DNA of 64,000 nt, from NCBI RefSeq assembly GCF_016908315.1, contig NZ_JAFBDQ010000001.1:293962-357961 (forward strand), read 5' to 3'. Under the pieces are notes generated by a model that was not told the DNA's origin, ran no database searches, and saw nothing but the letters and a program-made list of their open reading frames with translations. Of the stretch, positions 27,216-34,674 are shown piece after piece. This DNA is from Halanaerobacter jeridensis. GTDB taxonomy: Bacteria > Bacillota > Halanaerobiia > Halobacteroidales > Halobacteroidaceae. The position numbers and the translations under genes were made by a program. Position 1 is the first letter of the stretch, and each line of letters opens with the position of its first letter.

Positions 27216-28025
27216 ATGGAGACTAAAACCTTTTCTATCAGAGAAGCACTTGATACAGGATGGAATAATTTAGAGGGGCATTTCAAGACTTTTGCTGGTG
27301 CGATGGCTATTATTTTAGTAGTTTCTTTGATTTCTTTTCTTTTGAATCTAGGTACTTCTTTGATTGGAACTATTGATACTAATTTAGCAATGGAAGTTAA
27401 TATTTTAATTTCAGTATTATCTTTTATAATTTTATTTGGCTTAAATATTATTTCTATGATACTTTATTATGGAGTTAAAAAGATTGCTTTAAAGGCCCAT
27501 AGGAATAAGCAAGAAATAAAAGTGAGCGATATCTTTTTAGACTATCAGATAGTACTTAAATTATTGCTTTTTCATTTTATAATATTAATAGTGGGATTGT
27601 TAGGGTTGTTAATCATTGGAGCTTTTGTAGTCTTATTAGCTACTATACTAGGCATGGCTTATGAAAATGTTGTGGTAGTTGGGGCCTTGATTATAGTAGT
27701 ATTATTATTAGTTATTTATATTGTGATGCGTTTGTTTTTCACTACTTATTTTATTATAGATAATAATATTAAATTATTTAAAGCTGTAGAGTGTAGTTGG
27801 AAAATCACTGATGGGGTAGTAGGAAAGTTATTTTTATTGAATGTAATCTTAATGCTAATTAATGTTGCGGGAATGATTTTTGGTATAGTTTTAGGTAATG
27901 TTTTCATTACTCAGCCCTTTGGGATTTCAACTATGGTAGGAGTGTATAATGAATTGGATTCTCCTGAGCAAAAGAATGTTAGTGATAGCTTGGTAATAAA
28001 GAATAATGATTTTACTCAGGAGTGA
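27216..28025 (+). CDS. Multi-pass membrane protein, paralogue B of the cluster
   Basis: 269 residues with about six hydrophobic segments. It starts with SIREALDTGWNNLEGHFKTF, an amphipathic helix like that of the protein at 16685, and shares its TYFIIDNN and SWKITDGVVGKLF segments, placing both in one family. It is longer by one hydrophobic pair. Start ATG after AAAAGGGTGG, 12 bases downstream of the DUF2339-like gene, making it the last gene of the run. It is convergent with the next gene across only 38 bases with no clear terminator. Function unknown. Confidence 0.68.
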   Translation: METKTFSIREALDTGWNNLEGHFKTFAGAMAIILVVSLISFLLNLGTSLIGTIDTNLAMEVNILISVLSFIILFGLNIISMILYYGVKKIALKAHRNKQEIKVSDIFLDYQIVLKLLLFHFIILIVGLLGLLIIGAFVVLLATILGMAYENVVVVGALIIVVLLLVIYIVMRLFFTTYFIIDNNIKLFKAVECSWKITDGVVGKLFLLNVILMLINVAGMIFGIVLGNVFITQPFGISTMVGVYNELDSPEQKNVSDSLVIKNNDFTQE

Positions 28026-28063
28026 TTTTAAAAGTTGAAAGAATATATAATAGTTGCATAAGT

Positions 28064-28690
28064 TCATCGTTTAGTATTAATAATTGGATGATGAACTTTC
28101 TGTTCTTCTAAATAAATTCCTTGCTCTATCATTAAGTTGGAAATGTCTTTGCTTAATTTTTCAACTGGGGGTGGTTCAACTGTTTTCTCTGTAGTTTCTT
28201 CTTGTATTTGGCTAAGTTTATTTTCGCGCCAAACTTTTAATTTTTCAATACTTTGGCTATAAGTAGCTAATATTAATTTTTTTATATCTTGAGGCAGAGG
28301 TGGTAAGACATTTTGAGTTTGTTGATATCCCTTTTTTAATGCCGTTTCGGCTAAAGGATAAAACGTTTCTAATAGAGTAAAATTATTATTATTGGGATTA
28401 TCTTGCTTGAATTTATGATAATAGTTTTTAATTAGTTCTATAATCTGTTTTGAAATATTTTCTACTCCCCATTGTTTAGTAGCTACTTTTAATTTCTTTT
28501 CTAATTCTAAATAATCATAATTTAAATCTGAATTATCGTCAGTAGTATATTGGGAGGGTACATCCCAAAAACTAGTTGTTGTCTTTTTCTTTTGTTTTTT
28601 CTGTTTTTGCTTTTTATTAGGGTTTTTAAAGTAATCTGTTTTAGGAGCTTTAGATAATCGCTTAACTTTTTCAATATCATAGTCTGCCAT
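28064..28690 (-). CDS. Hypothetical protein with basic N-terminus
   Basis: 208 residues, no signal peptide or membrane segment. The first ~40 residues are very Lys/Gln-rich (KKQKQKKQKKKTTTSFWDVP). The middle holds a helical unit LLETFYPLAETALKKGYQQT followed by QNVLPPLPQDIKKLILATYS, faintly like the DUF5610-type helical domain. The C-terminus is Pro/Glu-rich. No firm family. Ribosome-binding site AGGAGGA on the minus strand. The only minus-strand gene between the ATPase/actin cluster and the kinase triad, so its relation to either is unclear. Confidence 0.6.
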   Translation of the reverse strand: MADYDIEKVKRLSKAPKTDYFKNPNKKQKQKKQKKKTTTSFWDVPSQYTTDDNSDLNYDYLELEKKLKVATKQWGVENISKQIIELIKNYYHKFKQDNPNNNNFTLLETFYPLAETALKKGYQQTQNVLPPLPQDIKKLILATYSQSIEKLKVWRENKLSQIQEETTEKTVEPPPVEKLSKDISNLMIEQGIYLEEQKVHHPIINTKR

Positions 28691-29040
28691 GATAATCCTC
28701 CTCCTTTTTTATATTAAAAATCAAAATTAGATTATTTATAATTGTTAAGATTTATAGTGTTTATAGTGTTATTATAATTTTCGATTAATTTGTTAAAATA
28801 TTAATTATGATTAGAAGACTGTAGAGTTGAATAAGTAGTTTAAGAGCTAATTACTGTTGGTTAGTACTTAAATCATAGGGGGAGATTAATTTTTTTCAAT
28901 TGATTATTATTTTAATTTAAATGTTAATAAACGATATTTTGGGTAGGAAAATAATAACTTTTGTCTAAATATAATATAAAGGCAGTAATAAAAAATATAA
29001 CTATTGTAAAATATACTTAATTAAGAAAGGATGATTAATA
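28691..29040. other. 350-base A/T-rich intergenic region between divergent genes
   Basis: Separates the minus-strand hypothetical gene and the vWA gene, so it should carry both promoters. A TATAAT lies at 28970-28975 on the plus strand without a good -35, and TATAGTGT is repeated in tandem near 28750-28770. No coding potential, stable hairpin or known riboswitch was seen. Confidence 0.5.
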
Positions 29041-29745
29041 ATGCCGTTACCTGGTGGTGAACTTGCTAAGCGAGAATTACATTTCTTTTGGTTAACTGAT
29101 TGTTCAGGTTCGATGTCAATTAATGGGAAAATACAATCTTTAAATAATGCAATTAGAGAGGCAATTCCTGAAATGAAAAAAGTAGCAGCAGAAAACCCTA
29201 ATGCTGAATTATTAGTGCGAGCATTAAAATTTTCTGATGGAGCAGAATGGCATATTGAAGATGCGGTTTCAGTTGAAGATTTTTCTTGGGAAGATTTAGA
29301 AGCAGATGGAGTTACTGATTTAGGTGAGGCACTATCTTTACTGGCTGGAAAATTAGACTCTGCAGAGATGACTAATCGTGGCTTGCCGCCAGTAATAGTT
29401 TTAGTGTCTGACGGACAGCCGACTGATGATTTTGAATCTGGATTAGAGGAGTTATTAAGTCTTCCTTGGGGGCAAAAGGCCGTTAAAATAGCAATTGCTA
29501 TTGGTGATGATGCAGATATGGATGTTTTAAATAAATTTATTGATAATCCAGAGTTAGAACCATTAAAAGCTAATAATTCAGAAGAATTGACAGCTTATAT
29601 TAAATGGGCTTCTACCGAAGTAGTTAAATCTGCTTCTACAGGTAGTTCAGAAGGAGCAGTTGAAGAAAGTGACAATGTGGCCCTTCCCGCTCAACCGCAA
29701 CCTCACTCTGATACTGATGATGATTCAGATGTGGATGTGTTTTAG
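29041..29745 (+). CDS. TerY-like von Willebrand factor A domain protein
   Basis: 234 residues. A vWA domain fills about 1-200 with a complete MIDAS: DCSGSMS (Asp20, Ser22, Ser24), the Thr in GVTDLGEAL, and the Asp in VLVSDGQPTDD. The C-terminal ~40 residues are an Asp/Ser/Gln-rich tail (PAQPQPHSDTDDDSD). No signal peptide, so cytosolic. Followed immediately by a PP2C phosphatase and an unusual protein kinase, which together form the TerY-P triad described from comparative genomics of tellurite-resistance-linked stress systems. Presumably the vWA protein is a metal-dependent scaffold that is phosphorylated. No TerD-type gene is in the window. Confidence 0.88.
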   Translation: MPLPGGELAKRELHFFWLTDCSGSMSINGKIQSLNNAIREAIPEMKKVAAENPNAELLVRALKFSDGAEWHIEDAVSVEDFSWEDLEADGVTDLGEALSLLAGKLDSAEMTNRGLPPVIVLVSDGQPTDDFESGLEELLSLPWGQKAVKIAIAIGDDADMDVLNKFIDNPELEPLKANNSEELTAYIKWASTEVVKSASTGSSEGAVEESDNVALPAQPQPHSDTDDDSDVDVF

Positions 29746-30653
29746 TGTTTGTGCAAGATGAGGATAAAGTGAAGGGGATTAAAGACTGGATTGTCACTGG
29801 AGCCTCCATTAAAGGAGCTAATCATGGTCGGAGAGGACTGCCTAATCAAGATGCTATTAAATGGGAAACTGAGAATGGTAATTTAGTTATGGCTGTGTCT
29901 GATGGGCATGGTAGTTTGAAACACTTTCGCAGTGAGATTGGTTCTAAATTAGCTGTAAAAGCTGCAGTAGAAATAATGTTAGAAGAAGTAGATGTAGGAA
30001 ATTTAACTGATGATATGTTAAATAAAATAAAAACTAGAGTTAAAGATAAATTACCACAGCGAATAGTGAATCAATGGCGAGATAAGGTAAAAGAACATTA
30101 TCAGAATAATTTATTTTCTTTAGATCGAGTAGCACAAGCTAAATTAATGAAGCTTGAAGAAGAAAAAGGAATAGCAAAACGAAAAAAGATAGAAGATAAT
30201 TATATTAAGGCTTACGGGGCTACATTATTAATAGTGTTGATAACTGAAAAATTTAGCTTGTACTTTCAATTAGGAGACGGAAATATTAGTATTTTGGCTG
30301 AAGACGGAAAAAAGATGCTGTTTGCTGCTGAAGAACAGTTTGGCCCGGCTACTAATTCTCTTTGTATGTCAGAAGCTAGTAATAAAGTAAAGATATCATT
30401 AATTCCGTTTTCAGAAGAGTTACCGTTGTTTATATTACTATCAACAGATGGTTATATCAATTCTTTTCGTAATGATAAAGATTATTTTAAAGTAATAGAT
30501 GATTTTATTGATTTAGCTAAACACCATGGTATTGAATATATTAATGAAAATTTAAGCCAGTGGTTAGAAAAGACTTCACAGCAGGGTAGTGGAGATGATA
30601 TAACTTTAGGATTAGTCTATAATCAAAATTTATTTGATGAAGATTATAAATGA
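29745..30653 (+). CDS. PP2C-type protein phosphatase of the TerY-P triad
   Basis: 302 residues. Metal-binding motifs of PP2C are present: GLPNQDAIKW (first Asp), VSDGHGS (DGHG), and the C-terminal GSGDDITLGLVYN. A charged helical insertion lies at about 85-150. It starts at a GTG sharing one base with the vWA stop (TAGTG), with no separate Shine-Dalgarno, so it is translationally coupled. It should dephosphorylate targets of the downstream kinase. Distinct from the second PP2C at 50881, which belongs to the PASTA-kinase operon. Confidence 0.88.
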   Translation: MFVQDEDKVKGIKDWIVTGASIKGANHGRRGLPNQDAIKWETENGNLVMAVSDGHGSLKHFRSEIGSKLAVKAAVEIMLEEVDVGNLTDDMLNKIKTRVKDKLPQRIVNQWRDKVKEHYQNNLFSLDRVAQAKLMKLEEEKGIAKRKKIEDNYIKAYGATLLIVLITEKFSLYFQLGDGNISILAEDGKKMLFAAEEQFGPATNSLCMSEASNKVKISLIPFSEELPLFILLSTDGYINSFRNDKDYFKVIDDFIDLAKHHGIEYINENLSQWLEKTSQQGSGDDITLGLVYNQNLFDEDYK

Positions 30654-30683
30654 AAATATTGAGAAAAGGAAGGGAGTGGTTGA

Positions 30684-32006
30684 ATGAAGAAGATGCCGCA
30701 ACTAGGTGATGAAGTAAAAATGGAACTAGCAAATAAATATTATAAAATAAATAAAAAATTAGGCGATGGCACTCAAGGTCAAGTCTATGAAGTAGAAAAA
30801 GATGGGTGCAAATTAGCTTTGAAGTGGTATAAGCCTAATAAGGCTACGATCAAACAACGGAAAATGATTAGAGAATTGATTAGAATTGGAGCACCGTGTT
30901 CTAGATTTTTATGGCCGCTTGATTTAGCAGTATCAGATAAAATAGCTGGTTTTGGCTATATTATGGATTTAAGAGCAGAAAATTATAAAAGCATTTCAGA
31001 ATTAGTTGCTCGGAGAGTAGAACCTAGTTTTAAGGTGTTATGTACGATTGCTTATCAGTTAGCAGATAGTTATCGCCAACTTCATTCCCGCGGTTATTGC
31101 TATCGTGATATTAATTTTAATAATATATTTTTTGACCCTCAAACTGGTGATATATTAATTTGCGATAATGATAATGTAGGAATTGATGGAGTGAGTGAAG
31201 CTTCAGTATTGGGAACCCAGAGATTTATGGCTCCTGAAGTAGTAAGAGGAGAGAAAAAACCGAGTACTAATACAGATTTATTTTCATTAGCAGTGTTGCT
31301 ATTTTATATATTTATTAATAATCATCCTTTACATGGAAAAAAAGAGAGCCAAATTAGATGTTTTGATTTACCTGCTATGAAGAAGATATATGGAGAAGAG
31401 CCAGTTTTTATCTTTGATCCTCAGGATAGTTCAAACCAACCTGATCCTCGTGAACATAAAAATGCTCTGTTAAGTTGGCCTCTTTATCCTCAGTTTGTTA
31501 AGAAACTATTTATTCAATCTTTTACTAAAGGATTGAATAATCCTAATCAACGAGTAAGAGAGGGGCAGTGGAGAAAAATAATGCTGCGGTTAAGAGATTC
31601 TATTTTTTATTGTGCCCACTGTGGTGCAGAAAATTTTTTTGACCCTGCTAAGATGAGTGTTGAAAGACCGGGTCAGTGTTGGAATTGTAAGCAGCAATTA
31701 GAATTACCATATAGAATTAATATAGATGATGCAATTGAAAATACAGTGATGTTAACTCATGAAGCTAAATTATATCCCCATCATTTAAAATCAACAAGCA
31801 AACGTGATTTTTCTCAACCATTAGCTGAAGTAGTTCAGCATCCGCGGGATCCATCGATTTGGGGGTTGAAAAATTTAGATAATAAAAAGTGGCGGGTAAC
31901 TACTAAAGCTAGTCAAATTAAAGAAGTAGAACCTGGTAAAAGTGTTGTTTTAGCCTCAGGGGTAGAGATTAATTTTGGTAATCGTTATGGGCAAATAATA
32001 TATTAA
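30684..32006 (+). CDS. Protein kinase-like protein with zinc ribbon, TerY-P triad
   Basis: 440 residues. N-terminal kinase domain: glycine loop GDGTQGQVYEV (27-37), catalytic Lys in LALKWYK (about 47), catalytic loop YCYRDINFNNIFFD (about 137-150, an HRD variant), metal site ICDNDNVG in place of DFG, then RFMAPEVVRG. A four-Cys zinc ribbon follows (CAHCGAENF ... CWNCKQQ, about 309-340) and a C-terminal ~90-residue domain. Kinase, PP2C and vWA in this order define the TerY-P triad. Start chosen after GAAGGGAGTGG. The ankyrin gene follows after 10 bases. Confidence 0.88.
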   Translation: MKKMPQLGDEVKMELANKYYKINKKLGDGTQGQVYEVEKDGCKLALKWYKPNKATIKQRKMIRELIRIGAPCSRFLWPLDLAVSDKIAGFGYIMDLRAENYKSISELVARRVEPSFKVLCTIAYQLADSYRQLHSRGYCYRDINFNNIFFDPQTGDILICDNDNVGIDGVSEASVLGTQRFMAPEVVRGEKKPSTNTDLFSLAVLLFYIFINNHPLHGKKESQIRCFDLPAMKKIYGEEPVFIFDPQDSSNQPDPREHKNALLSWPLYPQFVKKLFIQSFTKGLNNPNQRVREGQWRKIMLRLRDSIFYCAHCGAENFFDPAKMSVERPGQCWNCKQQLELPYRINIDDAIENTVMLTHEAKLYPHHLKSTSKRDFSQPLAEVVQHPRDPSIWGLKNLDNKKWRVTTKASQIKEVEPGKSVVLASGVEINFGNRYGQIIY

Positions 32007-32016
32007 AGGTGGTTCT

Positions 32017-32766
32017 ATGAGAGATTTCCCACGTTATAAATTGTTAAGTTTAATAAAAGAATATGGTGCTAAACTATATCAGAGCAAAAGTCGCTGCCGG
32101 AGTTTTTTAAATGATTTTTGCGGTCAGTATAAGCGAGAAGTTTTTGTTTTGAGTACAGCTGTAGAAGAAAATGTGCCCCAAGAATTATTGAACTTTAAAG
32201 AGAAGAACAAACTATCTCTGCAGTCTTTAATTGTGCAGTTAAAAGAAAGATTAAAGATGAATTATGCCTTTACAGAATATGCTTCTTTATGGGCAGTAGA
32301 GAGTTGGGCTTTAGCTTTAGATGTTATTTCAGTGGTTGGAGATAAAAGTTTTTTGTTAGAAACAGTAAAACCTACTACCGAAAATGATGAGTTGCAGAGA
32401 AGTTTGTTGTTTGCATCTTTAATTGGAAATTTTGATTTGATTTCTGATTTAATAAAATTAGGAGTTAATTTAAATTATACCGATGAAAAAGGACGTACTC
32501 CTTTAATTTATGCTATTATTTCAGGTAATTGCCAAGTTGTAGATGAATTATTAGCTTTAGGAGCTAAAACAGAAATTAAGGATCAAACTGGTTATACAGC
32601 TTTACAGTGGGCGATAATGCTAGGAGAAGATAAAATTGTTAAGTTATTGTTAGCAGCTGATGCAGATATAGATAATTTAAGTGCTGCAGGTTGTACAGCA
32701 CTTGAACTAGCTCAAAATTATGGTCAACAAGACATTTATCAATGTCTTAAAGATTTTTCACAATAA
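32017..32766 (+). CDS. Ankyrin-repeat protein downstream of the TerY-P triad
   Basis: 249 residues. The N-terminal ~120 residues are helical with no recognised domain. About 125-245 hold three to four ankyrin repeats: SLIGNFDLISDLIKLGVNLN, DEKGRTPLIYAIISGNCQVV, DQTGYTALQWAIMLGEDKIV and AAGCTALELAQNYGQQ. No signal peptide. Ten bases after the kinase, so part of the same transcript; a protein-binding accessory to the triad is a reasonable inference. It ends four bases from the convergent TrkA-like gene. Confidence 0.85.
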   Translation: MRDFPRYKLLSLIKEYGAKLYQSKSRCRSFLNDFCGQYKREVFVLSTAVEENVPQELLNFKEKNKLSLQSLIVQLKERLKMNYAFTEYASLWAVESWALALDVISVVGDKSFLLETVKPTTENDELQRSLLFASLIGNFDLISDLIKLGVNLNYTDEKGRTPLIYAIISGNCQVVDELLALGAKTEIKDQTGYTALQWAIMLGEDKIVKLLLAADADIDNLSAAGCTALELAQNYGQQDIYQCLKDFSQ

Positions 32767-32770
32767 TAGA

Positions 32771-33178
32771 TTATTCGTCACTATATATTTCTTCAGCTAC
32801 TTTACTTCCTACGGTTTTTTCGGGGTAGACAACTTTGTCTACTCCTATTTTTTTTAGTAATTCCCCATGAAGTTTGTCTTTAGCTTTAGCAATCACATAA
32901 GGAATATTATGTTTTTTAAGAATATGTGAAGCAGCTAAATTATCATATAAATTCTTTCCAATTCCAATAATCCCTATATCAAACTCATTAATACCTAAGG
33001 TTTCTAAGCTTTTAGTATCAGTGAAATTAGATTGAACAGCATATGTGACCTGGGAACTTATTTTTTGAACTCTTTCATTATCTTGATCGATTGCTAAAAC
33101 CTCATGACCTTTTTGATATAAATCTTTTGCAATTACAGTTCCAAAACGTCCGACTCCTATAATAACTATATGCTTCAT
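32771..33178 (-). CDS. TrkA-N (RCK) domain protein, short form without RCK-C
   Basis: 135 residues: a complete Rossmann RCK-N domain (IIGVGRFGTVIA, residues 6-17; the acidic AIDQD after beta-2; FDIGIIGIG; NIPYVIAKAKD). KtrA/TrkA regulators usually have ~215 residues with a C-terminal ligand-binding RCK-C; here the protein ends right after VVYPEKTVGSKVAEEI, where the RCK-C would begin, and the downstream bases belong to the ankyrin gene. No potassium channel gene is nearby. Either a natural single-domain form or a truncation. The Shine-Dalgarno AAAGGGGGAG is intact. Confidence 0.83.
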   Translation of the reverse strand: MKHIVIIGVGRFGTVIAKDLYQKGHEVLAIDQDNERVQKISSQVTYAVQSNFTDTKSLETLGINEFDIGIIGIGKNLYDNLAASHILKKHNIPYVIAKAKDKLHGELLKKIGVDKVVYPEKTVGSKVAEEIYSDE

Positions 33179-33426
33179 TATTCTCCCCCTTTTATATTAA
33201 ATTATACTAGATAAATTAATAACCTCCTGCTTTCAAATTGATTTTATAACCCAGGATGTGATTACTATTGTTTAAGTTAATTTGAACAATATTATTAAAA
33301 TAAAGAAAAATATTTAAATTTTACCATCTAAATTGCAGGGAAATGTAATTTTTTCTAGAAATTTAAATGTATAGAAATTGATTATAGGAAGTTTGAGTTA
33401 GAATTTAAAAAAGGAGGAGCAAAATA

Positions 33427-34650
33427 ATGAGAAAAATTATATTAGTTAATTTAATTTTTTTAATGATGCTAATTTATTTATTTACAGGAGGGGTATCAGC
33501 AAGAAAATTAGAGGTCTGGGTAGGTAATAGTCAAGAACAAATATGGATGAAAAAAGCTGTAGCAGCTTATGAAAATAAAACAGGAATTAAAATTGATTTA
33601 AATGTTATTTGTGAATTAGAACAATTAGAAAAACTTCGCTTAGAAGAGGTAGCGGGAAATAATATAGATGTAGTAGGTTGGCCTCATGATGATATTGGAA
33701 AAGCTGTATCTGAAGGGCTATTGACTCCAATTCAAGAGTATATAAGTACTAAATATATTAAAGATAATTTCACTGATAAATCAATTAGGGCCTTAAGTTA
33801 TCAGGATAAGATTTATGGTTTGCCATATTCTTACGAGGCTCTAGCCTTAGTTTATAATAAAGATAAGTATAATGAGATACCAGATACGATGGAAGAATTC
33901 ATAGAATTAGCCAAGACTAAAACTGATCTCCAACAACAGCAGTATGGATTTTTATTTTATCATACTAACTTTTATTATGCAGCGCCCTTTTTATTAGGGC
34001 ATGGAGCATATGTGTTTGGTAAAAATGAAGATGGTAGCTATAATATTAATGATATTGGCTTTAATAATGAGGGAGGTATAGCGGGAGCAAAATTGATTAA
34101 GAAATTTAAAGATGAGGGTGTGGTGCCGCAAAACATTCAGAAAAAGCAAGTTGTACATTTATTTGCTGAGGGTAAGGCAGGAGCAGTTTTAGTTGGTCCG
34201 TGGAGACGTAATAGATTTAAAGAAGCAGGGATTGATTTTGCCGTAAGTCCAATTCCTAAACTATCTAATGGGAAGTCCCCTAAACCATTTGTAGGAGTTA
34301 AAGGTTATTATATTCCCCATAAATCTGATAATAAGAAATTAGCAGCTGATTTTATTAAGTTTATTACTAATGCCAAATGGTCGATGAAACATTATGAGAT
34401 GATTGGTTCTATAGTGCCTCATAAACGAGTGATAAATAGCCCAAAGATAAAAAATGATGAATTTAGTAGAGGTTTTCTAATTCAAGCTCAAAATGGTATT
34501 TTAATGCCTAATGTTTTGCAAATGTCTGTAGTATGGAATCCAGTTAATAAGGCTCTCGATTTTTTGTTGGATGGACGAATTTCTGCTAAAAAAGCTATGG
34601 CTTTAACTGACAAAATGATTACGCGGAATATTGAATTGATTGGATATTAG
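33427..34650 (+). CDS. Orphan extracellular solute-binding protein (family 1, sugar-type)
   Basis: 407 residues. Signal peptide 1-25 ending VSARK, with no lipobox Cys, so a soluble exported protein. Mature part follows the maltose-binding fold: KLEVWVGNSQEQIWMKKAV, DVVGWPHDDIGKAVSEGLL, YGLPYSYEALALVYNKDKY, GKAGAVLVGPW and FVGVKGYYIPHKS. No permease or ATPase lies nearby; the next gene encodes a membrane diguanylate cyclase. A soluble rather than lipid-anchored binding protein suggests a periplasm, that is, a diderm cell. A ligand-sensing role with the adjacent cyclase is inference. Strong ribosome-binding site AAAGGAGGAG. Confidence 0.88.
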   Translation: MRKIILVNLIFLMMLIYLFTGGVSARKLEVWVGNSQEQIWMKKAVAAYENKTGIKIDLNVICELEQLEKLRLEEVAGNNIDVVGWPHDDIGKAVSEGLLTPIQEYISTKYIKDNFTDKSIRALSYQDKIYGLPYSYEALALVYNKDKYNEIPDTMEEFIELAKTKTDLQQQQYGFLFYHTNFYYAAPFLLGHGAYVFGKNEDGSYNINDIGFNNEGGIAGAKLIKKFKDEGVVPQNIQKKQVVHLFAEGKAGAVLVGPWRRNRFKEAGIDFAVSPIPKLSNGKSPKPFVGVKGYYIPHKSDNKKLAADFIKFITNAKWSMKHYEMIGSIVPHKRVINSPKIKNDEFSRGFLIQAQNGILMPNVLQMSVVWNPVNKALDFLLDGRISAKKAMALTDKMITRNIELIGY

Positions 34651-34674
34651 TTTTTTAGCAGGATGGAATAAGGG

